From Pseudanabaena sp. FACHB-1998 (GTDB lineage Bacteria; Cyanobacteriota; Cyanobacteriia; Pseudanabaenales; Pseudanabaenaceae), in contig NZ_JACJQA010000048.1 in assembly GCF_014696355.1 (NCBI RefSeq), forward strand, positions 1-64,000: a stretch of 64,000 nt of DNA. Direction: 5' to 3'. The translations under genes and the position numbers were made by a program. The stretch's first letter is position 1. Every line of letters begins with the position of its first letter. Below, in pieces: positions 16,543-25,282 of the stretch. Below the pieces are notes generated by a model that was given only the letters and a program-made list of their open reading frames with translations, was not told where the DNA came from and did no database searches.

Positions 16543-17388
16543 ATGCTAACAGTCTATTTCACCATCGGTCTACCAGCCTCTGGCAAGTCCACATGGGCAA
16601 AAAACAAAGTCGATAAAGCGCCCAATAGCATCAAGCGCGTTAATAAAGACGAACTTCGCGCCATGTTAGACAATTCCTATCACTCCAAGGGAAATGAGAA
16701 GTTTGTTCTGGATATGCAAGACCAAATTATCAAAGCGGCTCTAGAGAATGGAAAACATGTCATTGTTGATAATACGCACCTATCCCCCAAGCATGAAGCC
16801 AGAATTAGAGAACTCATCAAAGGCTTAGCAGGATTAGAAATAGTAGATTTTCGCCATGTGCCTCTCGAAACTTGCATTGAGCGAGATTTGAAGCGCTTTA
16901 ACTCCGTTGGTGAAAAGGTAATTCGTGATATGTATAACCAATTTATCGCCCCACCCAGAGCCGCCAAACCTGCCCATAATCCTGATCTGCCCGACGTAAT
17001 TCTCTGCGATCTAGATGGCACGATCGCGCTAATTGGCGATCGCAGCCCCTACGATGCCGCCAAATGTGAGCAAGATTTGGTTAATGAGCCAGTGCGATCG
17101 ATATTAGAAACTTCAGGGAAGATGGTGATCTTTGTCTCGGGAAGAGAGGATAAATACAAGCCTCAGACTTTAGCATGGCTAGCAAAGCACCAGATTTCCT
17201 TTGATGGTTTATATATGCGAAAATCGGGCGATCAGCGCAAAGATAGTATTGTCAAAAAAGAGCTTTACGATGAATTTATTCTCGATAAATACAATGTTGC
17301 TTTTGTCCTAGACGATCGCGATCAGGTGGTTAGAGTCTGGCGTGATCTGGGCTTAACCTGTTTGCAGGTTGACTATGGCGATTTTTAA
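16543..17388 (+). CDS. T4-type polynucleotide 5'-kinase / 3'-phosphatase
   Basis: A 281-residue fusion with the domain order and length of phage T4 Pnkp. It has an N-terminal P-loop kinase with GLPASGKST (9-17) and the catalytic aspartate in VNKDELR (about D36), then a HAD phosphatase with the nucleophile motif LCDLDGT (D146, D148). The middle reads R-S-P-Y-D-A-A-K-C-E, and the conserved end is DDRDQVVRVWRDLGL plus a terminal GDF. The ATG at 16543 is preferred to a TTG at 16513, because the latter lies in the preceding hairpin and the P-loop starts right after the ATG. The family repairs RNA or DNA ends by moving phosphates. No RNA ligase gene is adjacent. Confidence 0.88.
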   Translation: MLTVYFTIGLPASGKSTWAKNKVDKAPNSIKRVNKDELRAMLDNSYHSKGNEKFVLDMQDQIIKAALENGKHVIVDNTHLSPKHEARIRELIKGLAGLEIVDFRHVPLETCIERDLKRFNSVGEKVIRDMYNQFIAPPRAAKPAHNPDLPDVILCDLDGTIALIGDRSPYDAAKCEQDLVNEPVRSILETSGKMVIFVSGREDKYKPQTLAWLAKHQISFDGLYMRKSGDQRKDSIVKKELYDEFILDKYNVAFVLDDRDQVVRVWRDLGLTCLQVDYGDF

Positions 17389-17486
17389 AGCTGTGAGTAA
17401 GTTGTGATCCTAAAGTAAAACAGGCGATATTTCAGGAAACTGGAATGCATTCGCTAAAATCTACCTAGCGTTCAATAGCCGAGCCT

Positions 17487-19016
17487 GTGGTACAAATACT
17501 CGAAAATCCCTTAAGGGTTGGTTTACAACAAGAAAGAACACCTGAACCATTGATCCTCGTGATCTTTGGCGCGTCGGGCGACTTAACTATTCGCAAGTTA
17601 GTCCCCGCCATCTACCAGCTTAAAAAGCAGCGTCGTCTGCCACCAGAACTAACCATAGTTGGTGTGGCGCGACGACCTTGGAGCCACGATTATTTCCGTG
17701 AGCAGATGCGCGAAGGTGTGGAGAAATTTTCCGTAGGTGTGGGAGCAGAGGCAATTTGGCAAGACTTTTCTGAAGGCTTGTATTATCAATCTCTGGATAT
17801 GTCAAATTTGGAGGACTATCACAAACTTGATGAATTTTTAGGACAGCTAGATAAAGAAAGAGGTACTCGGGGTAATCGAGTCTTTTATTTAGCCGTTTCG
17901 CCTAACTACTTTACCGATGCGATCGAGAAACTAGGACAAGCGGGGATGATCAAAAATCCTCAAAAAACTCGATTGGTCATTGAAAAACCCTTCGGTCGCG
18001 ACTTATCCTCTTGTCAAGACCTCAACCGTGTAGTTCAAAAAGCTTGTGACGAAAAGCAAATTTATCGCATTGACCACTATTTAGGCAAAGAGACAGTTCA
18101 GAACCTTTTAGTATTGCGCTTTGCTAATGCAATTTTTGAGCCTTTATGGAACCGTCAATTTATTGACCATGTCCAAATCACCGTCGCTGAAACCGTTGGG
18201 GTAGAAGACCGTGCGGGTTATTACGAAAATTCGGGCGCACTTAGGGATATGCTGCAAAACCATTTAATGCAGCTATTTTGTCTCACTGCGATGGAGCCAC
18301 CAAACTCGATGGACGCGGACTCCTTGAGAAATGAAAAGGTGAAGGTAATCCAAGCAACCAGTTTGGCGGATACCCGTAAACTCAACCGCTCCTGTGTACG
18401 GGCGCAATATAGTGCAGGATGGATGAAAGGTAAGCCCGTAGAAGGCTATCGCCTCGAACCAAATGTTAATCCTGCGTCCCTTGTGCCAACCTATGTGGCG
18501 ATGAAGTTTGAGGTGAATAACTGGCGTTGGCAAGGCGTTCCCTTCTATTTGCGGACGGGTAAACGGATGCCTAAGAAAGTTAGCGAAATTGCAATTCAAT
18601 TTCGAGATGTGCCTTACTTGCTATTTCAGTCTGCGGCAAAACAGGTATCTCCCAATGTCTTGACTTTGCGAATTCAACCTAACGAGGGGATTGCGTTGAG
18701 ATTTGAGGCGAAAATGCCGGGGGCTGATCTGCGATCGCGCTCTGTGGAGATGGACTTTGGCTATGGTAAGACCTTCGGGATCGAAGGTTCCGATGCCTAC
18801 GATCGCCTATTACTAGACTGCATGTTAGGGGATCAAACGCTCTTTACACGCGGCGATGAAGTGGAAGCTGCTTGGAAAGTGGTGACCCCCGCCCTCACAG
18901 CGTGGGAAATGCCCAATGATCCCATCGTTGTCCCTCAGTATGAAGCAGGCACATGGGGACCTTCAGAAGCTGAGCAGTTAATCGAACAAGATGGGCGGCA
19001 GTGGCGACGGTTATAA
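17487..19016 (+). CDS. zwf: Glucose-6-phosphate 1-dehydrogenase
   Basis: A 509-residue G6PD that makes 6-phosphogluconolactone and NADPH in the oxidative pentose phosphate pathway, the main route of sugar breakdown in cyanobacteria at night. It has the nucleotide-binding [13 protein letters not shown] near residue 28, the substrate motif RIDHYLGKE near 195, and the VIEKPFGRD segment. The start is GTG, giving V-Q-I-L-E-N-P. The partner opcA follows 100 bp downstream, after an imperfect hairpin. The fbp gene that precedes zwf in many cyanobacteria is absent here. It is expected to be redox-controlled through OpcA and thioredoxin. Confidence 0.97.
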   Translation: MVQILENPLRVGLQQERTPEPLILVIFGASGDLTIRKLVPAIYQLKKQRRLPPELTIVGVARRPWSHDYFREQMREGVEKFSVGVGAEAIWQDFSEGLYYQSLDMSNLEDYHKLDEFLGQLDKERGTRGNRVFYLAVSPNYFTDAIEKLGQAGMIKNPQKTRLVIEKPFGRDLSSCQDLNRVVQKACDEKQIYRIDHYLGKETVQNLLVLRFANAIFEPLWNRQFIDHVQITVAETVGVEDRAGYYENSGALRDMLQNHLMQLFCLTAMEPPNSMDADSLRNEKVKVIQATSLADTRKLNRSCVRAQYSAGWMKGKPVEGYRLEPNVNPASLVPTYVAMKFEVNNWRWQGVPFYLRTGKRMPKKVSEIAIQFRDVPYLLFQSAAKQVSPNVLTLRIQPNEGIALRFEAKMPGADLRSRSVEMDFGYGKTFGIEGSDAYDRLLLDCMLGDQTLFTRGDEVEAAWKVVTPALTAWEMPNDPIVVPQYEAGTWGPSEAEQLIEQDGRQWRRL

Positions 19017-19027
19017 GGGACCATAAA

Positions 19028-19066
19028 GATTTTTGATGATGTGGCTTCGCCGCACCATCAAAAATC
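19028..19066. repeat. Imperfect 18-bp hairpin between zwf and opcA
   Basis: Arms 19028-19045 and 19049-19066, loop TTC, one A/C mismatch and one T/G pair. It lies in a probable operon, so it may attenuate or process the message instead of ending it. Confidence 0.5.
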
Positions 19067-19117
19067 GGTTCCGAAGCCCTAAGCGTTTTTATCCATTAGT
19101 GATGTTTTTAGAAATCT

Positions 19118-20239
19118 ATGAGTAAACAAACAAGTTCCGTAGTATCTTTGCAAGCTCCCAAAGATGTCTCGGTATCTCAAGTCGAAGCAGAGCTAAGTAA
19201 AATCTGGCAATCCTATGGAGAAAACTCCGCCGCAAGAGCTACTACCTTCAATCTGTTGGTCTATGAACCAGAAACGATGGGGGCAGCCTCACGGATGGCT
19301 TCAGTAGATGCGATCGCCTCTCAAAGTCCCTGCCGCGTAATTGACCTCGTCGCCCTTGACGAAGAAGATCAAGGCATATCGGCACAGGTAGCCGCCTACT
19401 GTCCCATCCAAAAATCCCGTAGTTCGCTAATTTGCGGCGAATACATTACCCTGTCAGGCGCAAAAGCCGCCTTCGAGCGGGTGCATAGTATTCTACCCGA
19501 ACTATTGATCCCCGATTTGCCAGTGTTTTTGTGGTGGAAGGAAAGTCCTGCACCCAATACAAGGATGTTTGAAAAGATGGTGAATCTGAGCGATCGCTTG
19601 ATTGTCGATTCCGCCAGCTTTACCGAATCAGAAGTAGATCTGCTCAAAGTTCAAGGCATGATTGATTCCAGTGTGCAAATTGCGGACTTAAATTGGCAAC
19701 GCCTCGCACCTTGGCAAGAACTTACGGCTCAAGCCTTTGACCAACCCGATCGTCGCGCTGCCGTCTGGGAAATTGATGGGATCACCATTGACTACGAACG
19801 CGGCAATAGTACCCAAGCCCTAATGTTTTTAGGATGGATTGCTAGTCGATTGGAATGGACGCCCTTAGAACGAAATTTAGAAGGTGGTGACTACAATATC
19901 CAGCACATCACCTTTGAAGGTCGCGATAAGCTAATAATCAAGGCGGAATTAGCGGAGATCCCTGTGGGTGACGCTGGTGAAGTGATCGGAGATTTGATTG
20001 GCTTACGTTTAATAGCCTCTAATCAAAATACTGATGCTTGCAATGTATTCTGCTCCGAGTCTACGGGTTGTATGCGGATGGAAGCAGGCGGTGGCGCTCA
20101 AAACTATCGCGTGCATCAAGTATCACCCCTATCCGATCAGAGTGCGGATACCTTGCTTGGTCAACAGCTACAGCATTGGGGACGCGATGTTTTATACGAA
20201 GAAAGCCTCGCCCTTGCGACCAAAATAATTGCTCTGTAA
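19118..20239 (+). CDS. opcA: OpcA, G6PDH assembly/activator protein
   Basis: A 373-residue OpcA-family protein. It has a conserved N-terminal SQVEAELSKIWQSYG, a central CGEYITLSGAKAAFERVHSI, the P-D-L-P-V-F-L-W-W-K segment near residue 140, and a C-terminal C-M-R-M-E-A-G-G-G-A stretch. OpcA binds Zwf, favours its active oligomer and links it to redox state. The gene directly follows zwf in the same direction, the usual cyanobacterial arrangement, and ends in a strong terminator at 20242. Confidence 0.95.
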   Translation: MSKQTSSVVSLQAPKDVSVSQVEAELSKIWQSYGENSAARATTFNLLVYEPETMGAASRMASVDAIASQSPCRVIDLVALDEEDQGISAQVAAYCPIQKSRSSLICGEYITLSGAKAAFERVHSILPELLIPDLPVFLWWKESPAPNTRMFEKMVNLSDRLIVDSASFTESEVDLLKVQGMIDSSVQIADLNWQRLAPWQELTAQAFDQPDRRAAVWEIDGITIDYERGNSTQALMFLGWIASRLEWTPLERNLEGGDYNIQHITFEGRDKLIIKAELAEIPVGDAGEVIGDLIGLRLIASNQNTDACNVFCSESTGCMRMEAGGGAQNYRVHQVSPLSDQSADTLLGQQLQHWGRDVLYEESLALATKIIAL

Positions 20240-20241
20240 CA

Positions 20242-20277
20242 AAAAAAGAAGGCTCGCTAATGCGAGCCTTCTTTTTT
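20242..20277 (+). terminator. Rho-independent terminator of zwf-opcA
   Basis: A perfect 16-bp stem (20242-20257 with 20262-20277), loop TAAT, with six T residues on the right arm. Confidence 0.9.
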
Positions 20278-20284
20278 GCTACAG

Positions 20285-20315
20285 ATTAAGGACTGCACGC
20301 AGTGCAGTCCTTAAT
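20285..20315. repeat. Perfect 14-bp hairpin following the opcA terminator
   Basis: Arms 20285-20298 and 20302-20315, loop GCA. It lies just before the stop codon of the convergent small membrane protein gene, so it may act as that gene's terminator. Confidence 0.6.
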
Positions 20316-20324
20316 TATTTATGA

Positions 20325-20645
20325 TTAAAATTCTTCGATTTCTAGCTGTCCGACAATAAAGGCGACACAGCCAAATGCACAGGTAATCGGTAGAGGGTTT
20401 TTCAAGATGAAGCTAAATATGGAGGCTAAGCAAGAAATAGCGATCGCCGCTAAAGTCCAAAACTTTTCGTCATCGCTCATGCCCTTAGCAGCCTTAATCG
20501 CCCGAAGCGTATCGTTAGGTATAGGCAATGGCATCACCGAGCTAGGGGGAAAAGCCCAATAATTACAGCAACGCTCAACAAATAGGTCAGTCCAACCATT
20601 TTCCCGACACCATTCATCGATCCATTCATCCCGAAAACGCTTCAT
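20325..20645 (-). CDS. Small conserved cyanobacterial membrane protein, function unknown
   Basis: About 106 residues. The ATG at 20645 is preferred because the next residues (KRFRDEWIDEWCRENGWTDL) are well formed; a second ATG lies two codons upstream. The N-terminal half is acidic and tryptophan rich with two adjacent cysteines (ERCCNYW). The C-terminal half has two membrane helices (WTLAAIAISCLASIFSFIL and TCAFGCVAFIVGQL). I do not recognise a named family, but the composition and clean borders between hairpins suggest a real gene. Confidence 0.6.
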   Translation of the reverse strand: MKRFRDEWIDEWCRENGWTDLFVERCCNYWAFPPSSVMPLPIPNDTLRAIKAAKGMSDDEKFWTLAAIAISCLASIFSFILKNPLPITCAFGCVAFIVGQLEIEEF

Positions 20646-20769
20646 ATACACAAATTACCGCTGAATCTCTAAAACAAGAAACATGAGCAGCGAAAAGAGC
20701 CACTCATGTTTGTTTTGACTAGATTAACAGGATGTTCTCTAAATGGGGCAGAAGTTAGGAAAACTTATC

Positions 20770-20824
20770 AAAAACCAACAAATAAGTGGCGGTGCGAAGC
20801 ACCGCCACTTATTTGTTGGTTTTT
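20770..20824. terminator. Perfect 26-bp hairpin at the end of the AI-2E transporter gene
   Basis: Arms 20770-20795 and 20799-20824 are perfectly complementary around GAA. The base is five A against five T. The first two bases of the transporter stop codon (20823-20825 on the minus strand) are in the right arm. Confidence 0.8.
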
Positions 20825-21932
20825 ATTTAATGGAGATTTCTTGATGATCTTCGGCAATGATCGCAATTGGCTCTTTGGACGCTGGCGTAACATTCACACC
20901 GCGAATTGTGTCGAAAGTGCCTTTGATAAAACCAGCGATCGGAACCGCCACTAGTAGCCCTAAAACTCCATTTAGCTTAAAGCCAATATCAAGCGATATC
21001 AACATCCAGACAGGATTTAAGCCCGTGAGTTCACCAACGATGCGAGGGCCCAGTACATTCTCCACAACTTGAATGATCCCCACGGCAACTAATAAGACCT
21101 TCACCCCTAGCCAAAAATTTTGTAAGGCAATTAAGAGGCTAACGGTAATAATCGTGCTAGAGCCGCCAAGGGGAATCAAACTCGCAATACCAATGCCAAA
21201 GCCAAAAAGTTGCGCCAGTGGCACACCTAAAATTAACATGGCAGTGGTTTGGGATACACCGAGAATCGTTGCAAGAGTAACCTGTCCAACAATAAAGCGT
21301 TCAAAATTGCGCGGTAGCAAATTACGAACCTGCTCGTTCCATTTAGGAGGTAACCAACTTAGCAAACCATTCCAGAGATATTCACCACGCAAAACGAGGA
21401 AAATCGAAAATATTAAGGTTAAAAAGATATTAACAATACTACCGATCGCACCAAAGACAATGCTAAAAAGTTGACTGGTTATCGATCGCAGGACTCCTGT
21501 TAATTTCTCAATGAGTTGATTAAAGGTGCTACTGATATCGATGGGCAGTTGCTGAGCGATCGCCCAAGTCTCAAGAGTTTGTAATTGTTGCTGTCCCGAC
21601 TTAATCCAATCAGGCAACCGCACCAATAATTCATTAGCCTGAGCCAAAATTAACGGTACAAGAAAAATAGCAAGAGTGCCAAGTAGCATGAAAAAGATGA
21701 GAATCACCAATCCAGCGGCAACGCCTCGCTTAAATTTCAATTTTGTTAGAAAGCGGATGGGATAATCTAGCAAAAAGGAAATAACTGTCGCTGTAATGAG
21801 AATGCTGACTAATGGTTGCAATTCTCGACATAGCAATAGCAATAACCAGCCGTTAAGGAAAATTAACGGAAAAGTTAAGCCGAGCGAAAACCAACGAGGC
21901 AGCTTGTTGAGAGTCTCAATCATACGAAACAA
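20823..21932 (-). CDS. AI-2E family (PerM-like) membrane transporter
   Basis: A 369-residue inner-membrane protein with about seven or eight helices: a pair at 12-60, one near 65-90, a long amphipathic middle (LVRLPDWIKSGQQQLQTLE), and a C-terminal block with the family signature GIASLIPLGGSSTI, ENVLGPRIVGELTGLNPVWMLISL and P-I-A-G-F. The AI-2E/PerM family contains exporters of unrelated substrates, including an AI-2 exporter and Na+/H+ antiporters, so the substrate cannot be named. It is transcribed alone, convergent to nothing, 73 bp from the livF-like gene on the same strand. Confidence 0.88.
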   Translation of the reverse strand: MFRMIETLNKLPRWFSLGLTFPLIFLNGWLLLLLCRELQPLVSILITATVISFLLDYPIRFLTKLKFKRGVAAGLVILIFFMLLGTLAIFLVPLILAQANELLVRLPDWIKSGQQQLQTLETWAIAQQLPIDISSTFNQLIEKLTGVLRSITSQLFSIVFGAIGSIVNIFLTLIFSIFLVLRGEYLWNGLLSWLPPKWNEQVRNLLPRNFERFIVGQVTLATILGVSQTTAMLILGVPLAQLFGFGIGIASLIPLGGSSTIITVSLLIALQNFWLGVKVLLVAVGIIQVVENVLGPRIVGELTGLNPVWMLISLDIGFKLNGVLGLLVAVPIAGFIKGTFDTIRGVNVTPASKEPIAIIAEDHQEISIK

Positions 21933-22005
21933 TATGGTGCGCTAGGTATCTACTTAAAATTGTGCGTTAAAAGTGTTGGATAAAACACAAAATCTGAAAA
22001 AGTTT

Positions 22006-22707
22006 CTAGCCTAAATAAGCTTGACGTACCCTTTCGTCAATTAATAAATCCGATGCTTGCCCCTCAATCGTAATCATTCCCGATTCCATCACATAGCCAC
22101 GATTGGCATTTTGCAAAGCTAAATTCGCATTTTGTTCCACTAATAAAATCGTTACACCCGATTTATTTAGCTCCACAATTGTTTTAAAAATTTCGCGGAC
22201 AATCTGAGGAGCTAGCCCCAAACTAGGCTCATCTAGTAAGAGCAACTTGGGGCGGCTCATCACAGCACGGGCGATCGCCAGCATTTGTTGCTCTCCTCCG
22301 CTTAAGGTTCCTGCAAGTTGGTTACGTCGCTCACCAAGTCGCGGAAAAATCTGAAACTGTTTTTCAATATCGGCTTTAATGCCCCAGCGATCACTCCGCA
22401 AAAAAGCACCTAATTCTAAATTATCTAAGACCGTTTGCCGCGCTAAAACTCTACGTCCCTCGGGACTATGGGCGATACCCACCTGCACTATTTGATCGGG
22501 TCGTAAGTTGGTAATATTTCTACCGTTATAAATGATCTCTCCCGATCGGGGCGAGACTAGGCGCGAGATCGTCCGTAAAGTGGTGGTTTTACCTGCTCCA
22601 TTTGCCCCAATCAAAGTAACTACTTCACCCTCATTAACGCTCAGGCTAACATTCTGCAAAGCCTGAATCCCGCCATAGTTAACACTAAGGTTGTTAATTT
22701 CTAACAC
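22006..22707 (-). CDS. LivF-type ABC transporter ATP-binding protein
   Basis: A 233-residue ATPase with Walker A GANGAGKTT, signature LSGGEQQML, Walker B LLLLDEPSLGLAP and the switch histidine position occupied by LLVEQN, which is normal for LivF proteins. It belongs to the branched-chain or neutral amino acid uptake group (LivF/NatE); the urea homologue UrtE is a less likely alternative. No LivG, permease or binding-protein gene is adjacent, so it must pair with subunits encoded elsewhere, as is common for the scattered nat genes of cyanobacteria. Confidence 0.88.
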   Translation of the reverse strand: MLEINNLSVNYGGIQALQNVSLSVNEGEVVTLIGANGAGKTTTLRTISRLVSPRSGEIIYNGRNITNLRPDQIVQVGIAHSPEGRRVLARQTVLDNLELGAFLRSDRWGIKADIEKQFQIFPRLGERRNQLAGTLSGGEQQMLAIARAVMSRPKLLLLDEPSLGLAPQIVREIFKTIVELNKSGVTILLVEQNANLALQNANRGYVMESGMITIEGQASDLLIDERVRQAYLG

Positions 22708-22792
22708 CGATCCTCTTCTCCCAAGTTTTTAGTCTTAGGTAAGTATAGGCGGCACATGCCGTTATCTTTTATCACGTTGACGACAGTTATAC

Positions 22793-22875
22793 TAAGTAGC
22801 TAGACATAAGTAAACTAAAAACCAAGAAGATTGTTCCGCCCGCATAGCGGGCGGAACAATCTCTGGTTTTAGGTT
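22793..22875. repeat. Family B element with a GC-rich 16-bp hairpin
   Basis: It begins TAAGTAGCTAGACATAAGTA at 22793. Arms 22828-22843 and 22847-22862 are perfect, loop ATA. The right terminal repeat is truncated after GGTTTTAGGTTTAA, close to the Uma2 start. Confidence 0.6.
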
Positions 22876-22903
22876 TAATACAATATTGCTTTGGAGCAGT
22901 GTA

Positions 22904-23635
22904 ATGGTTCTTCTAAATGTCAACCCACCATCGGTTAGCGAGAATCTAGTCAGTGAAGTTACTGAAGATCTAGATGAAGATTTAATTGACGAGATTAAGA
23001 TACCGCCCACAAATCTATATAGTGATGAGCCACAATTGGAAACAGATTTTCACCGCGAACAAATTGATCTCTTAATTCGCCTCTTAAAATATTTTTGGCG
23101 CGATCGCTATGATTTCTATATCTCTGGCAATCTGACCGTTTATTACAATCAAAAACAACTCAAATCAAGGGACTTCGCGGGACCAGATATCTTTGTTGTA
23201 CTGGGGACGGAAAAACGCGATCGTCGTAGTTGGGTGGTTTGGGATGAAGACGGAAAGTATCCCAATGTGGTCATTGAATTGCTATCTAATTCGACGGCGA
23301 AAGTAGATCGTGGTGCAAAAAAACAACTTTATCAAGATGTCTGGCGCGTTCCTAATTACTTTTGGTTTCATCCTGAAACTTTAGAATTTGCAGGATTTCA
23401 TCTAGTTGATGGTAAATATGAAGCTTTGATTCCTAATGCTCAAGGATACCTATGGATTGAGCAACTAGGAATATATCTCGGCATTCATGAGAATCAACTG
23501 CGCTATTTCACTCCTGATGGTGCGATCGTGCCACTACCAGAGGAACAAGAACGCATAGCTAAAGAACAGGTTATGCAAAGGGCTGAACGATTGGAGGCAA
23601 TTTTGCGATCGCAAGGCATTGATCCCGATCAATAA
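22904..23635 (+). CDS. Uma2 family (DUF820) PD-(D/E)XK nuclease-like protein
   Basis: About 243 residues. A TTG lies six codons upstream, but the ATG at 22904 (MVLLNVNPP) is the more likely start. It has the Uma2 fold pattern: an early R-x-x-L-I-R-L-L-K-Y-F segment, GPDIFVVLG with the catalytic Asp, VVIELLSNSTAKVDRGAKKQLY with the Glu and Lys positions, and a C-terminal coiled tail (EEQERIAKEQVMQRAERLEAIL). These proteins are hugely expanded in cyanobacteria, their natural role is unknown, and they spread like selfish or accessory genes. The stop codon lies inside a perfect 27-bp palindrome. Confidence 0.85.
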   Translation: MVLLNVNPPSVSENLVSEVTEDLDEDLIDEIKIPPTNLYSDEPQLETDFHREQIDLLIRLLKYFWRDRYDFYISGNLTVYYNQKQLKSRDFAGPDIFVVLGTEKRDRRSWVVWDEDGKYPNVVIELLSNSTAKVDRGAKKQLYQDVWRVPNYFWFHPETLEFAGFHLVDGKYEALIPNAQGYLWIEQLGIYLGIHENQLRYFTPDGAIVPLPEEQERIAKEQVMQRAERLEAILRSQGIDPDQ

Positions 23636-23685
23636 CAAAGCTAAAAATAAAGTCGCGACGCGACTTTATTTTTAGCTTTGTTATT
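23631..23685. terminator. Perfect 27-bp palindrome spanning the Uma2 stop codon
   Basis: Arms 23631-23657 and 23659-23685 around a single unpaired A. The TAA stop at 23633-23635 is in the left arm. It separates the convergent Uma2 and DUF2079 genes and can serve both strands. Confidence 0.8.
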
Positions 23686-23695
23686 GATATAAAAG

Positions 23696-25099
23696 TCACA
23701 AATTCTTTTTTGCAAATAAATAAACATCATCTTTTTGATACTCAAGTTTAAAACTCGATATTTGCTTTGCTTGTTCAACTAAACTTAGAGTATATTCGCG
23801 ATCGCTTTGATAGCCAGAATGTCGAGTATTTAAAAGAATATAATCAAAGTCTGCAAGCTGATAGCTGGAGTTTGAGAAAGCTAGCCTAACCTGCGATCGG
23901 TGGGTAACATGAGGTGCAATTTCATGGGTTGTTAAAATACTACCCTTTGTATTTTTTACTAGCGCGATCGCCTCCTGATTTGCTTGCCAAGTATCCAGCG
24001 ATTGCAAATATTCTCCCGCAAATAAATTCAAACGAGACATCGCCACAAAGGCTAAAACTGTCCAAAAGACAATAAATCTATATCTCCATTTTTTTTGATC
24101 TGTAAAATCATTAATTTCTGAAATTACCATTAAGATTAAAACTGGCAATACTGGTAAAGGATAATGATTTGATAGATATCTTTGTTGAGGATCATTGGAC
24201 AAAATATTCATAATAATAGTTGGAAGAACTATTATTAGATAGTTTAAGTTTTTATATCTTATGCACCAAATATAAGGCGCAAATAGTAAAAGTAAGTAAA
24301 CTAAACTATCAACTGAAAACAATTTCGATAAAATTAAATTAGGTTTCCAGAAAAGATTGCCTAATATACTTGAATAGGATTCTCCTAAATAGCTATATCG
24401 CAAAGCAAATCTCTCTGTACTAGCCCCAAAAGTAGGCATAATAACTTGAGTTGCTATAAGAAACCAAAATATACCTAGAAATATAGTAACTAAACCAATT
24501 TTTTTTCTTTGATTACAGAAAATTAGCCATATTCCTAATGCAATTGCTATTAATGAAAAAACGGCTTTACTAATAAGTAATCCTATTATGGATAAACTGA
24601 AAAGTCCGAGTTTATTTTCCTGTGACCATACAATCGCCCATAACAAACACGGCAAAGCAAATATATCAGGATGAAAATCATAGGTAGAATTAGCATTAAA
24701 TAATATTGGTGACAGTAGATATATTGCTAATATCAAGTTGAGATTTTTATTAGATAAGCTCCATTTTTGAGATAAATTTACTATGGGAAATATACTGATC
24801 GAAATAGCGATCGCCTGTATCAAAAATAGCCAATGAATATCTGGATAAATTTTATAAAATAGGCTTAAGGGGTACAATATGAGTGCTGCGTGATCACCCA
24901 GCATGTGTATATCAATGATGGTGGATCTAGGATATAAACCTTGGCTGATTAAATATATTCCTTGATCAAAAAACCCCAAATCTAATGCTCCAGATTGAAA
25001 TAGAGCATGGCGAATACTACTAAAAAAGAATAAAACTAATGTACTAGTTACCACCAGTATAATAATGGAATTAATTTTTGAAAAGGTAATCTTTCTCAT
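23696..25099 (-). CDS. DUF2079 multi-pass membrane protein
   Basis: A 467-residue membrane protein with about eleven hydrophobic helices. Its N-terminus reads R-H-A-L-F-Q-S-G-A-L-D-L-G-F-F-D-Q-G, the hallmark of DUF2079, followed by D-I-H-M-L-G-D-H-A near residue 63; both are conserved luminal motifs of GT-C-like proteins. A C-terminal soluble part (about 385-467) ends in YLFAKKNL. It probably acts as a polyprenyl-sugar-dependent glycosyltransferase, but the substrate is unknown. It is divergent from a PIG-V-like gene, suggesting a shared surface-glycan role. Codon use is A/T rich compared with neighbours. Confidence 0.82.
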   Translation of the reverse strand: MRKITFSKINSIIILVVTSTLVLFFFSSIRHALFQSGALDLGFFDQGIYLISQGLYPRSTIIDIHMLGDHAALILYPLSLFYKIYPDIHWLFLIQAIAISISIFPIVNLSQKWSLSNKNLNLILAIYLLSPILFNANSTYDFHPDIFALPCLLWAIVWSQENKLGLFSLSIIGLLISKAVFSLIAIALGIWLIFCNQRKKIGLVTIFLGIFWFLIATQVIMPTFGASTERFALRYSYLGESYSSILGNLFWKPNLILSKLFSVDSLVYLLLLFAPYIWCIRYKNLNYLIIVLPTIIMNILSNDPQQRYLSNHYPLPVLPVLILMVISEINDFTDQKKWRYRFIVFWTVLAFVAMSRLNLFAGEYLQSLDTWQANQEAIALVKNTKGSILTTHEIAPHVTHRSQVRLAFSNSSYQLADFDYILLNTRHSGYQSDREYTLSLVEQAKQISSFKLEYQKDDVYLFAKKNL

Positions 25100-25148
25100 C
25101 GGATTTATTATTTTAAAATATTTTTATAAACAAAGAGATATTTCTAAA

Positions 25149-25239
25149 TATAGCAATCCTATTTCATTTGTGAAACAGACAAGGAGCTTAAGTCACTTGT
25201 TATAAACTTCTCTTTCTCCTGACTTTTAGGATTGCTATA
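25149..25239. repeat. Family C MITE-like element, copy 2 (91 bp)
   Basis: TATAGCAATCCTA at 25149 and its exact complement TAGGATTGCTATA ending at 25239. The core ACAAGGAGCTTAAGTCACTT is close to that of the copy at 3731. It lies in the divergent promoter region of the DUF2079 and PIG-V-like genes. Confidence 0.7.
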
Positions 25240-25282
25240 AATAAAGAAAAATTACTTTGGCTTTTGATAACAAGGAATAATC

